Positions 7,818 to 15,444 of a stretch of DNA of 31,061 bases are shown one piece after another (the first letter of the stretch is position 1; each line of letters opens with the position of its first letter). The notes beneath the pieces were generated by a model that saw nothing but the letters and a program-made list of their open reading frames with translations, was not told the DNA's origin and did no database searches. This stretch comes from Rhodobacteraceae bacterium UBA2776 (GTDB taxonomy: Bacteria > Pseudomonadota > Alphaproteobacteria > Rhodobacterales > Rhodobacteraceae), in NCBI GenBank assembly GCA_002352425.1, contig DEIK01000080.1:1-31061 (forward strand), given 5' to 3'. The translations under genes were made by a program, and so were the position numbers.

Positions 7818-8627
7818 ATGTCCCTTTTCAAATCAAAAACTTTACTCGCGACAGGCTTGCTCATCGCCCTAGCAACCAGCCCCGCAATGGCCGCGAAATG
7901 CGGCAACAACGCCTCCGGCTTTAACACATGGAAAGCCGCATTTGCCAAAGAGGCCGCAAAAGCTGGCGTAGGCAAACGTGGATTGGCGGCGCTGGCTGGC
8001 ACCACCTACGCCAAACGCACGATTGCAGCGGACCGGAACCAGAAAAGCTTCAAATATTCCTTGGCCAAATTCATGCAGGTGCGCGGGGCTGACACCATCG
8101 TCGCCCAAGGTCGCCGCCGGATCGCCAAAAATCCCGCCTTTTACGCCAGCCTCGAACAACGCTATGGCGTGCCCGCTTCGGTGATCGTCGCAATCCACGG
8201 CATGGAAACCGCCTTTGGCAATTTTATGGGCGACAGCAATGTGATTTCGGCCGCCGCCACACTGGCCTATGATTGCCGCCGTTCCGATTTCTTTGTTCCG
8301 CATATTATTGCGGGTCTGAAACTGGTTGATAAGGGTTCTGTTTCGCCCAAATCCATCGGCGCAAAGCATGGTGAACTGGGCCATACCCAATTTTTGTTGG
8401 GCAACATTTTGAAATATGGCGTTGATGGCAATGGCGACGGGCGTGTGGACATGAGCAACATGGCCGACGCATTACACAGCACCGCCAACTACCTGCGGCA
8501 AAAAGGTTGGAAACCGGGCAAAGGTTTTCAGCAAGGCCAACCAAATTTCCGCGTCATTCAGGAATGGAATGCTGCAGGCGTCTATCAAAAGGCGATCGCA
8601 ATCATGGCGGGCAAAATCGACGGCTAA
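7818..8627 (+). CDS. Lytic murein transglycosylase (MltB/SLT_2 type)
   Basis: A 269-residue exported protein with a signal peptide ending near PAMAA (residue 26). The rest matches the MltB-like lytic transglycosylase family, which cleaves the MurNAc-GlcNAc bond of peptidoglycan to form anhydro-MurNAc ends. The catalytic Glu lies at about residue 130 in VIVAIHGMETAFGNFMG. Other family segments are TLAYDCRRSDFF, the helper motif HGELGHTQFLLGNILKYGVD (with L and H where Q or M is common), DGNGDGRVDM, and ALHSTANYLRQKGW. It lacks the C-terminal peptidoglycan-binding domain found in many relatives. A GGAG ribosome site precedes the ATG, and a strong terminator follows at 8654-8685. Confidence 0.88.
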   Translation: MSLFKSKTLLATGLLIALATSPAMAAKCGNNASGFNTWKAAFAKEAAKAGVGKRGLAALAGTTYAKRTIAADRNQKSFKYSLAKFMQVRGADTIVAQGRRRIAKNPAFYASLEQRYGVPASVIVAIHGMETAFGNFMGDSNVISAAATLAYDCRRSDFFVPHIIAGLKLVDKGSVSPKSIGAKHGELGHTQFLLGNILKYGVDGNGDGRVDMSNMADALHSTANYLRQKGWKPGKGFQQGQPNFRVIQEWNAAGVYQKAIAIMAGKIDG

Positions 8628-8653
8628 CCACGCCTCGCCAGCCCCACACCCCG

Positions 8654-8685
8654 AAAGGAGAGCGCAAACCCGCTCTCCTTTTTCC
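8654..8685 (+). terminator. Rho-independent terminator after transglycosylase gene
   Basis: AAAGGAGAGCG (8654-8664) pairs perfectly with CGCTCTCCTTT (8671-8681) around the 6-nt loop CAAACC, followed by TTCC. It lies 27 bp after the stop codon. Confidence 0.88.
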
Positions 8686-8762
8686 TTTGGCGGGGCGCGG
8701 AATACGTGCATACTGCGACCAATACATTTTTATTGACGACCTATTTAACCAAGGATTTTGCA

Positions 8763-9308
8763 ATGACACAGCTCTCGAACGAACAGGAAACCCTCCGCGC
8801 CTCGATCAAAAAGGGGGCGATCATTGGTGGTGTGGTGCTGGGCTTGATCGTTGCCGCCCTTGCCTATTGGATATTGGGTGGACAGGACGGCATGATCCGC
8901 AAGGGCGGCGCGGCAGTGGCCGGTTTGATCGCTGCGGGCGGGCTCTATGCCAAATTCATGTCCTCAGGCGCAGACGGCGCCAAATGCAATGAGTGTAACG
9001 CTGCCTTTAGTGTTTCGCGCAGCGATAAAACCGAAACCCTAATCAAATCCGAAGCCCGCGAAAGCCGCAAGGAACTCGAGAACGGCGACACCGAGATCAG
9101 CACATGGGTCGAGGAAGTCTTTGACGTTGATGACACTTACATCTGTTCGAAATGCGGCGATGTCACCCACAAGACCTATAAAACCACCCGCAAACGCGAC
9201 GAAAAGACTGTGGTGAAATCCGTCGCGAAAAAAGCCGAGGATAGCGGTAAATCCAACAGCCGCGCCAAGGCCAAACAGTCTAAAGGCAACACGCAACGCA
9301 AAAGCTAG
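8763..9308 (+). CDS. Membrane protein with zinc-ribbon-like Cys pairs and a basic tail
   Basis: A 181-residue protein of unknown function. Two hydrophobic segments, about residues 19-39 and 47-65, form a membrane hairpin. The soluble part has two CxxC pairs (CNEC at 75-78, CSKC at 128-131), which together could bind one Zn ion. Residues from about 140 to the end are rich in Lys, Arg and Ser and likely disordered. An open frame extends upstream to a GTG at 8706, but the ATG at 8763 has a well placed AAGGA and starts a normal N-terminus. Its TAG stop shares the palindrome CTAG with the TAG stop of the convergent TetR gene. No family was recognised. Confidence 0.75.
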   Translation: MTQLSNEQETLRASIKKGAIIGGVVLGLIVAALAYWILGGQDGMIRKGGAAVAGLIAAGGLYAKFMSSGADGAKCNECNAAFSVSRSDKTETLIKSEARESRKELENGDTEISTWVEEVFDVDDTYICSKCGDVTHKTYKTTRKRDEKTVVKSVAKKAEDSGKSNSRAKAKQSKGNTQRKS

Positions 9309-9889
9309 CTGACAAAGGTTTGCACTAAAATTGACTTCATCCACGTGATGTATTGCGCGTTTGACCAGCCGCATTCCACTGTCAGCTGTTCCCACGTCTG
9401 AAACGACAACAGTACCCACATCATTTCTGTGGCGCTCGAATCAGTCCAGTTTGCGGCCAAACGGCCCTCGGATTGCAGGGCTTTGACGATATCATGGCAG
9501 CCCGATTGGTGGCAGGACATGCAGTCATCCCATGCCGCTTTGGCGGCCTCATCAGTTTCGCGCACCGCCAACAAGGCGCCCGCAATCCCGTGGATTTCAG
9601 GCAGGTAGTTGCCCCAAACATCCACATAGGCCATCAGCGCATCAAAACCCGATTTGGCCTGGGTAACAACCTTAAGTCGCTCATCCAAACCGTTGATTTC
9701 GTCCACGTATTTCGTTGTCGCCCCCAACAAATCGACCCGTGTTGAAAAATGCAAATAAACCGCTTGGCGCGATATCCCGGCCGCCTTGGCAATGTCGCTC
9801 ATGCGTACGCCAACGCCTCGGCGTTCCTCCATCAACTTCCAAGTTGCGTTCAGGATTTTGGTGCGGGTATTTAGGGCGTTACTTGACAT
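9305..9889 (-). CDS. TetR-family transcriptional regulator
   Basis: A 194-residue regulator. The N-terminal helix-turn-helix domain is typical: TRTKILNATWKLMEE, then VRMSDIAKAAGISRQAVYLHFSTRVDLL at about residues 28-55. The C-terminal ligand-binding part is not of a subclass I recognise; it contains CMSCHQSGC. It is divergent from the flavodoxin gene. Its ATG at 9889 lies inside an imperfect copy (9883-9897) of the palindrome that precedes the flavodoxin gene, which suggests autorepression. A putative promoter TTGACG-17 bp-TATTGC (9926-9898, minus strand) would give a nearly leaderless message. The ligand is unknown; the operon suggests redox or electrophile stress, which is inference. Confidence 0.9.
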   Translation of the reverse strand: MSSNALNTRTKILNATWKLMEERRGVGVRMSDIAKAAGISRQAVYLHFSTRVDLLGATTKYVDEINGLDERLKVVTQAKSGFDALMAYVDVWGNYLPEIHGIAGALLAVRETDEAAKAAWDDCMSCHQSGCHDIVKALQSEGRLAANWTDSSATEMMWVLLSFQTWEQLTVECGWSNAQYITWMKSILVQTFVS

Positions 9890-9897
9890 AATGTAAA
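9883..9897. promoter_or_regulatory. Second operator-like palindrome (O2), overlapping the TetR start codon
   Basis: TTGACATAATGTAAA has the same 15-bp architecture as the perfect palindrome at 9927-9941 (TTGACA-3-TGTcAA), with one changed base in the right arm. It covers the TetR ATG and overlaps a candidate plus-strand -35 hexamer TTGACA (9883-9888), whose -10 would be TATTTC at 9906-9911 with 17-bp spacing. Confidence 0.5.
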
Positions 9898-9926
9898 GCA
9901 ATACCTATTTCTGCCTCTACCGTCAA

Positions 9927-9941
9927 TTGACACAGTGTCAA
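9927..9941. promoter_or_regulatory. Perfect 15-bp palindrome, likely TetR operator (O1)
   Basis: TTGACACAGTGTCAA is a perfect inverted repeat (7-bp arms around a central A). It lies between the divergent TetR and flavodoxin genes, 23 bp before the chosen flavodoxin ATG. Its size and position fit a TetR dimer site. It lies next to the candidate -35 of the minus-strand promoter and just after the expected start of the plus-strand transcript. Confidence 0.65.
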
Positions 9942-9964
9942 GTTACGCAACGATGGAGGCAGAA

Positions 9965-10627
9965 ATGCAAACCCGCCGAGGATTTGTCAAAACCAGCGCC
10001 CTTGTTATAGGGGCAAGCGCCGCCAGCGTCGGGCTTATGCCCGCCCCTGCCAAAACGGTTATGGCGACCCATCGTTGCGCCACCAATGCCCCCAAGGCGG
10101 GCAAAACACTGGTGGCCTACGCCAGCCGCCACGGCAGCACCGCCGAGATCGCCGTCGCAATCGCAAAACAGCTCTGCAAAGATGGTCAAAGCGCAGACGC
10201 TAGATGGATCGGCGACCTTGACAATATCCACGCCTATGACGCGGTGATCATCGGCAGCGCCATTCGCTATGACAAATGGCTGCCCGAGGCGACGGCCTTC
10301 GTTCAAACCCACCAATCCACCCTGAGCAACATGCCAACGGCCCTGTTTTTCTGCTGTTTGGCGGCCTCATCACCAACCGAGGCCGCCGCCCGCCAAACCC
10401 AAAAATACGCCCAAAAGATTGCCACCCAACTGCCGAACGTCACCCCCGATCAGGTTGGTCAGTTTGCCGGTGTTTTAAACTACAGCAAATTGCCCCGCTT
10501 GGCGCGGCTGCCCGCCCGCGCATTATTCGCCTATCTGGGCGCGGACGAGGGCGATTACCGCAACTGGGCCGCCATCCGCTCATGGACCGAAACCACCCCA
10601 CACTCACGGCTTAACAGATTGATATAA
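9965..10627 (+). CDS. Tat-exported flavodoxin-domain protein
   Basis: A 220-residue protein with an N-terminal twin-arginine signal: TRRGFVK, then a hydrophobic stretch and a likely cleavage after APA near residue 29. The mature part is flavodoxin-like. It has TLVAYASRHGSTAEIAVAIA, whose SRHGSTA forms the FMN phosphate loop, then YDAVIIGSAIRYDKWLPEA and PTALFFCCLA. The pattern resembles HemG-type menaquinone-dependent protoporphyrinogen dehydrogenases. The ATG at 9965 was chosen because GGAGG ends 5 bases before it; a GTG at 9935 lies inside the operator palindrome. It is followed after 18 bp by an NAD(P)-binding protein gene. An exported flavodoxin is unusual because FMN must be loaded before export, which is what Tat allows. 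Confidence 0.8.
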   Translation: MQTRRGFVKTSALVIGASAASVGLMPAPAKTVMATHRCATNAPKAGKTLVAYASRHGSTAEIAVAIAKQLCKDGQSADARWIGDLDNIHAYDAVIIGSAIRYDKWLPEATAFVQTHQSTLSNMPTALFFCCLAASSPTEAAARQTQKYAQKIATQLPNVTPDQVGQFAGVLNYSKLPRLARLPARALFAYLGADEGDYRNWAAIRSWTETTPHSRLNRLI

Positions 10628-10645
10628 ATGAAAAAGGAGACTGAT

Positions 10646-11275
10646 ATGAAACTTGTTATTTTTGGCGCAACCGGAAAAATTGGCCATCATCTGATCACCC
10701 AATCCCTTGATCAGGGCCATGAGGTCACGGCCTTTGTGCGCAACCCCAATAAGATTGATCTGCACCACAAAGACCTGCGCTTGGTTCAGGGGGATGTGCT
10801 TAATCCGGCCGAGGTTAAAACAGCCATTGAAGGTCAGGACGCCGTGCTTTGTGCGTTGGGCATGCCGTTGTTCAACCGCGAAAAGCTGCGTGAAAAGGGC
10901 ACCAAAAACATTTTGGATGGTATGCAACAAATCGGCGTAAAACGTCTTGTTTGCCTGTCTGTGCATGGGGTCGGTGACAGCTATGCGATGCTGCCACTGT
11001 CTTACAAACTGATCGTCATGCCCCTGTTGTTTCACTGGCTTCTTGCCGATCACAAAGCCCAAGAGGCGCTGATCAAAAACAGTGGTCTGGACTGGGTTAT
11101 CACACGGGCCGTGAACTTTACCGATGCGCCATATACTGGCGACTATCATCACGGTTTCACGGCGGCCAACAAACCCGCCACGCTGAAAATTTCACAGCCA
11201 GATTTGGCAGAGTTCATGCTGAAACAGATCGCCGACAACCGCTATCTGCATCAAACGCCCAGCATCGCCTATTGA
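10646..11275 (+). CDS. NAD(P)-binding protein, atypical SDR (NmrA/YwnB-like)
   Basis: A 209-residue Rossmann protein beginning MKLVIFGATGKIGHHLI with the glycine-rich GATGxIG motif. It continues with VTAFVRNPNKI, LRLVQGDVLNP, VLCALGMPLF and DWVITRAVNFTDAPYTG. This matches atypical short-chain dehydrogenases (NAD(P)H-binding, NmrA or biliverdin reductase B-like), which usually lack the classical YxxxK pair, as here. An ATG at 10628 exists, but the ATG at 10646 has AAGGAG at ideal spacing. It is cotranscribed with the Tat flavodoxin and probably controlled by the divergent TetR protein. The substrate cannot be deduced. It converges with the DUF3445 gene 13 bp downstream. Confidence 0.85.
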   Translation: MKLVIFGATGKIGHHLITQSLDQGHEVTAFVRNPNKIDLHHKDLRLVQGDVLNPAEVKTAIEGQDAVLCALGMPLFNREKLREKGTKNILDGMQQIGVKRLVCLSVHGVGDSYAMLPLSYKLIVMPLLFHWLLADHKAQEALIKNSGLDWVITRAVNFTDAPYTGDYHHGFTAANKPATLKISQPDLAEFMLKQIADNRYLHQTPSIAY

Positions 11276-11288
11276 GCGGACCAATCCG

Positions 11289-12083
11289 TTAGGTGGTTTC
11301 GATCGGCGCCTCAATCAGCGCCGCCGCCTGTGCCGGGGTCAGGCTTTCATGCAAGACCAAATAGGTGTGGATCGAAAACACCAACGCATCTGATTTAGGC
11401 AACCGCAAAATCGTTTGACGTTCAGAGCGGATATAGGGGGTCTGCGTCCCTGGTTTATCCCGCGCATCATCAATGCTGCGGGGCTGATACAAGGTCGGGT
11501 CAATGTAAAAGAGCGCATTGGCCCGCCACAGCGGCTGATCAACCCGCACCATATCAAACATCCGCTGCACCCGCTTGGCCATTTCGCCATCATAACTGTC
11601 CACTGGCACATGGATCAGGGTCAGGGGTTGCATGAATTTTTCTGCCAAAGTCCAACTGGCCGGAAAGCACAGCAAAGCACCTGTCAGCACATGCTCGTCG
11701 CCCTGTTTTTGCAAGATGCAAAAGTCCTCTTGCACCAGCTGGCTGAGGGTTTCCAAGGGGTGTGCGGGCTCCAGTGGAACAACCACCCCATCAGGCCGCG
11801 TCACTGCTTCTTGTGAAACGACAAACCCAGCCTGCCCACGCAGTTCCTCAACCACCCGAAACAACAGTTCTTGCGCGGCGGCTTCGGCACCGGGGTCCAA
11901 GGCCAAAACATCGCTGGATCGGGTGCCAATCAGGCGTTTCTTCTCGGCCAACTGCGCCCCATAGGCATCATCAAATTGCAACCACGCCCCTACCGGAACA
12001 GGCTGAATGCCCGGCAATCGGCGCAGGGCAGGATCAAGCCACGGTGTATAGGGCAAATGGGATTGTAAAACCGCTGTTTTCAT
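11289..12083 (-). CDS. DUF3445 haem-dependent oxidative N-demethylase-like protein
   Basis: A 264-residue member of the DUF3445 (HODM alpha-subunit-like) family. Recognisable segments are the opening HLPYTPWLDPALRRLPGIQP, LVQEDFCILQK, GALLCFPASWTLAEKFMQPL, IHVPVD, NALFYIDPTLYQP, and RSERQTILRLPKSDALVFSIHTYL. In characterised relatives this family binds haem and oxidatively demethylates secondary amines such as dimethylamine. The usual partner genes (a ferredoxin reductase and a small subunit) are absent here, so this is an orphan copy. The open frame runs 87 codons further upstream, but the ATG at 12083 begins the conserved region. It is divergent from the dddP remnant. Confidence 0.82.
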   Translation of the reverse strand: MKTAVLQSHLPYTPWLDPALRRLPGIQPVPVGAWLQFDDAYGAQLAEKKRLIGTRSSDVLALDPGAEAAAQELLFRVVEELRGQAGFVVSQEAVTRPDGVVVPLEPAHPLETLSQLVQEDFCILQKQGDEHVLTGALLCFPASWTLAEKFMQPLTLIHVPVDSYDGEMAKRVQRMFDMVRVDQPLWRANALFYIDPTLYQPRSIDDARDKPGTQTPYIRSERQTILRLPKSDALVFSIHTYLVLHESLTPAQAAALIEAPIETT

Positions 12084-12214
12084 ATCGCGACCTAACCATA
12101 TCAACGACACGGCTTGCAATACGCCCACCTCGATAGCGACAAAAGGCGTCGTTTTTCTGGTGAGAAAGCATGACCTGATGATCTGTCCAGAATGATCGGG
12201 AAAAGGGGCCAGGA

Positions 12215-12612
12215 ATGGACAAACCTTATGTTGAGCGCCGCAAGATCGATCCAACCCGTGGCGACAGGTTGGGCGACGGCACCCCCAATGATGCAGATCG
12301 GATCGAAATAGGCCCAACCCAATTGGTCTTTTGCCGAATGGCAAGCCGCAGGGCTGACCTTGCCGAACTTGTCGGACATGCGAAAATACCGCTGGGAGCG
12401 GCTAACGCAGCATATAGCGGCACGTGGCTATGGCGGTTTGTTGGTGTTTGACCCGATGAACATCGGTTACGCCACCGACGCCACCAACATGCAACTTTGG
12501 AACACCCACAACCTGTTTCGCGCCCAGCAAATTTGCGCGGACGGCCATATGGTGTTGTGGGGCTACAAAAACTCACCGTTTTTGGCGGATTTCAACCCGT
12601 TTGTGCGGGATA
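12215..12612 (+). pseudogene. dddP: dddP remnant: first ~130 codons of DMSP lyase DddP, frameshifted and truncated
   Basis: The translation begins with RRKIDPTRGDRLGDGTPNDA, then DRIEIGPTQL. After removing one T in the TTTT run at 12329-12332 it continues AEWQAAGLTLPNLSDMRKYR, RWERLTQHIAARGYGGLLVF and DPMNIGYATDATNMQLWNTH, and ends around FNPFVRDTG. This is the N-terminal creatinase-like domain of DddP, an M24-fold lyase that releases dimethyl sulfide from dimethylsulfoniopropionate. DddP is about 440-450 residues; here it stops at about 130, before the metal-binding catalytic domain, and runs into a minus-strand fragment. The start keeps a GGGG ribosome site. The frameshift could be a sequencing artefact in a homopolymer, but the truncation cannot. 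Confidence 0.85.
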
Positions 12613-12846
12613 CTGGGGCGCAAGGCTGGTCAATATCGGCTGGTTTTGGTGGCTGACCTCTTGCAAGGCGATGAAATCAGGGGCTTGCGTCAGGATCTCA
12701 TCCGTAAGGGGCCGAAATGAAACCATTTTGAACAGCATGTTCTTTTGATACAGCGTATAGGCGGCCTGAGTCGCCTTGGTGAATTGCAGCCTTGGCGCCA
12801 GCACCGTATAGGTCGGCAGCAACAACAGCGGCATCAGTAGAATCAA
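12606..12846 (-). pseudogene. 5' remnant of an endonuclease/exonuclease/phosphatase-family gene
   Basis: About 80 codons read as an N-terminal membrane segment (LILLMPLLLLPTYTVLA), then LYQKNMLFKMVSFRPL, then ILTQAPDFIALQEVSHQNQP and LAPQYPAQ. The N-x-x-x-(F/R) and IALQEV pattern is the start of the EEP fold (the metal-binding Asn and Glu). Normal proteins of the family are above 200 residues; this one ends at the junction with the dddP fragment. No good start codon exists: the frame opens with a stop, then CCG CTG TGG CGG TTG, suggesting the start has decayed. A pseudogene. Confidence 0.7.
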
Positions 12847-13036
12847 CCGCCACAGCGGTCAATTGGTCCCGCTCTAAACATCTAAACATCAAGGTCTTAT
12901 GTCTATAAGTCAGCCCCGCGTGCCTCACAACTGCGGCCAAACCATCACGCTGTCGTGACCCCCATGTCACATCCCTTGCGCATCCGGCCTATGCCACCCA
13001 TCCTAGGATCAACACTGAACCAATTGAGGTATCCCC

Positions 13037-14254
13037 ATGCCAACTGAACGCATCACCTTTGAAGGCCACGGCGGTCACCCGCTGGCCGCGCGCCTTGATT
13101 TACCGCAGGGCGACCATCTGGGCACCGCCCTGTTCGCCCATTGTTTTACCTGTTCAAAAGACATCCCCGCCGCACGGCGCATCGCTGGCCGCTTGGCCGC
13201 GATGGGCATAGCCGTGTTGCGGTTTGACTTCACTGGGCTTGGCCATTCAGAGGGTGAATTTGAAAACACGTCGTTTTCTTCCAACGTGGATGACCTGTTG
13301 AAAGCCGCTGAATATTTGAAAGACCGCAACATGGCCCCTGGCCTGATCATCGGTCACTCACTGGGGGGCGCTGCGGTGCTAAAGGCGGCCGGCCAAATCG
13401 ACAGCCTTAAAGCCGTCGTGACCATAGGCGCCCCATTTGATCCCGAACATGTCACCGACAACTTCAAAGGGGCCATTTCCGAAATCTGCGCAAAAGGCAC
13501 CGCAGATGTCAGCCTTGGCGGGCGGCCCTTCAAAATCAGCCGCGCCTTCATCGAAGATATCGCCAAAGCCGAACTGACAACCGCCATTGCCAAACTGAAC
13601 CGTGCCCTGCTGGTGCTGCACGCACCGCGTGATAACGTGGTCAGCATAGATAACGCCGCCGAGATTTTCATGGCCGCCAAACATCCCAAAAGCTTTGTCA
13701 CGCTGGACGAAGCGGATCACTTGATTTCCCGTGCTTCAGACGCCGAATACACCGCAGGCGTGATCGCCGCATGGGTGACCCGCTATTTGGACCTGACACC
13801 ACCTGCCCCGCCGATCGGCGCGCCCGAAGGCGTGGTGCGGGTGCGCGAGGCTGACCCCGACGGGTTCTTGCAAGACATCACCTCGGGCCCGCTGCACCAC
13901 GCACTGGCGGATGAACCGCTGGCCTATGGCGGCACCAATCGCGGCATGTCGCCCTACGGGTTTGTCTCCTCCGGATTGGGCGCTTGCACCAGCATGACCA
14001 TCCGCATGTACGCACGGCGCAAAAAATGGCCGCTGGATTATGTCTGGGTCGATGTCACCCACAACAAAGTCCACGCCCAGGATGCCGAAGTCGGCGCGGC
14101 TGTGCAGAAAATTGACAGTTTTCGGCGTGAAATCCATCTGGGTGGTGAACTGGACGCGGATCAGCGCAATCGCCTACTGGAAATCGCTGACAAATGTCCG
14201 GTGCATAAAACGCTGGAGCACTCATCGCAGATTTTGACAGTGCTGGCTGAGTAG
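13037..14254 (+). CDS. Alpha/beta hydrolase fused to an OsmC domain
   Basis: A 405-residue two-domain protein. Residues 1-255 form an alpha/beta hydrolase with AHCFTCSKD, RFDFTGLGHSEG, the nucleophile elbow GHSLGG (Ser about 108), and the His region DEADHLIS. Residues about 270-405 are an OsmC/Ohr-like domain with SPYGFVSSGLGACTSMTIRMYARRKKW split around the first Cys, and CPVHKTLEHSS with the second Cys. These two Cys reduce organic peroxides in the family. Stand-alone and fused versions are known in proteobacteria. ATG and ribosome site (TTGAGGT) are well placed. An imperfect 12-bp hairpin at 14274-14300 follows the stop. The likely role is handling of organic peroxides or acylated thiols. 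Confidence 0.93.
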   Translation: MPTERITFEGHGGHPLAARLDLPQGDHLGTALFAHCFTCSKDIPAARRIAGRLAAMGIAVLRFDFTGLGHSEGEFENTSFSSNVDDLLKAAEYLKDRNMAPGLIIGHSLGGAAVLKAAGQIDSLKAVVTIGAPFDPEHVTDNFKGAISEICAKGTADVSLGGRPFKISRAFIEDIAKAELTTAIAKLNRALLVLHAPRDNVVSIDNAAEIFMAAKHPKSFVTLDEADHLISRASDAEYTAGVIAAWVTRYLDLTPPAPPIGAPEGVVRVREADPDGFLQDITSGPLHHALADEPLAYGGTNRGMSPYGFVSSGLGACTSMTIRMYARRKKWPLDYVWVDVTHNKVHAQDAEVGAAVQKIDSFRREIHLGGELDADQRNRLLEIADKCPVHKTLEHSSQILTVLAE

Positions 14255-14273
14255 CGCCAATAAATCATAAAAC

Positions 14274-14300
14274 GAGGTGCAGCCCCTTGGGCTGTGCCTC
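14274..14300 (+). terminator. Hairpin after the hydrolase-OsmC gene, weak terminator
   Basis: GAGGTGCAGCCC pairs with GGGCTGTGCCTC across a 3-nt CTT loop (12 bp, two G-U pairs), 19 bp after the stop. The T tail is poor (TCCGTTTGG), so it may be a pause or mRNA-stabilising hairpin rather than an efficient terminator. Confidence 0.45.
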
Positions 14301-14403
14301 TCCGTTTGGTTAGATCTCGCCTTTGGCCGATAGTTGGCAGCAGGCCTATTGATATCAATTGAAACCATTTGATCTTTTGGAACTCATTGACGCCTACCAA
14401 AAC

Positions 14404-15444
14404 CTAGACATAGGACAACTGCAGTTTTGTCGCCAAGTCCTGCACATTTGCCACTGCGCCTTTCGGCGGAATAGAAATTGATCCGTGGGCAATATCATCT
14501 CGAACTCTTCTTAATTCAGTAAAGGTTTCAACGTCCAAATCGGTCAAATCCTTCCAAACACAGAGAACACACCAAACAAAGCGATCATGCAGCGATTTCA
14601 TATAATCGTTGCGCACTTTAAACAAAGCTTTGGTTGAGTTTATCGCCCGTTTAGGCGGGGTAAGCAGAGCGGAAAGACCGTCTTCATGCGCAATGTTCTT
14701 AAATACTGAATGCGTTTGGATTTCGATTGCTAAGAAAAAGAATAAAAACTTCTTTAGCGAGTCATCCTCCCCCAGTCCCAGATGGTAAAAACGCGCGGAC
14801 TTCATGTTCATTTTGCCTATTAGGTCTATGGACTGTGAAATTCGGCTTTGAAGATCTTCAGCTTTGATTGAACTTGAAATAGTTGCGGCCCCTGAAAACA
14901 AGAACCTGAGGTCATAAATACATTTTCCATCATCGGTTTTGCCAAAAACCTCGTGGTCAACATGTTTGAAGCTTATCGGACACTTCGCAGTTGAAAAGAT
15001 AGCGGAAAAAGCTGAGAGTAGTCGGGGTAAAACAGTTTTCCCCTGCTCCTTCAGTTCCTCTTTTGCCGCAGCGAACCTATTCTGTGTTATTATTTCTTTG
15101 CCCTGCTCCTTAACATAACAACCGAATGCGTTATGTACTTTTGTGGCTCCCAAATGAACAATTAGGTAAGGCGGTGCGCAATTATGTTCTCTCTGCCAAG
15201 CGTTTTGATTTTCCACTAAGTCATAACCCGCAAGATTGCGACTGATTTCGTTGATGTCTGATCCGATAGAAACTTGGTAATGAATATCATCAATGCTTGC
15301 AGAAACTGGGGCCAACGCCGAAACATCGAGAATAGCCCCCACTACTTCGTAAATATGTAAAGCATGAAACCGCCCCGAAACACATTCATTGTCGGAGAGT
15401 TTGCTAAATCCTGCTAATTCTAAACCATAGTTTGAAATAGGCAT
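14404..15444 (-). CDS. Orphan HEPN-like protein of unknown function
   Basis: A 346-residue protein with no family I can name. The C-terminal region (about 230-325) is helical: FLAIEIQTHSVFKN, ALFKVRNDYMKSLHDRFVW, CVLCVWKDLTDLDVETFTELR, then VRDDIAHGSISIPP. The RDDIAH pattern (Arg, four residues, His) with preceding long helices resembles HEPN ribonuclease-like domains. The N-terminal 200 residues are mixed alpha/beta, with no signal peptide or membrane segment. The gene is visibly richer in A and T than its neighbours and uses codons such as AAA, ATA and TTA more often, which suggests horizontal acquisition. It stands alone between two hydrolase genes. A GTG at 15456 is an alternative start. 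A defence role is possible but unproven. Confidence 0.6.
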   Translation of the reverse strand: MPISNYGLELAGFSKLSDNECVSGRFHALHIYEVVGAILDVSALAPVSASIDDIHYQVSIGSDINEISRNLAGYDLVENQNAWQREHNCAPPYLIVHLGATKVHNAFGCYVKEQGKEIITQNRFAAAKEELKEQGKTVLPRLLSAFSAIFSTAKCPISFKHVDHEVFGKTDDGKCIYDLRFLFSGAATISSSIKAEDLQSRISQSIDLIGKMNMKSARFYHLGLGEDDSLKKFLFFFLAIEIQTHSVFKNIAHEDGLSALLTPPKRAINSTKALFKVRNDYMKSLHDRFVWCVLCVWKDLTDLDVETFTELRRVRDDIAHGSISIPPKGAVANVQDLATKLQLSYV

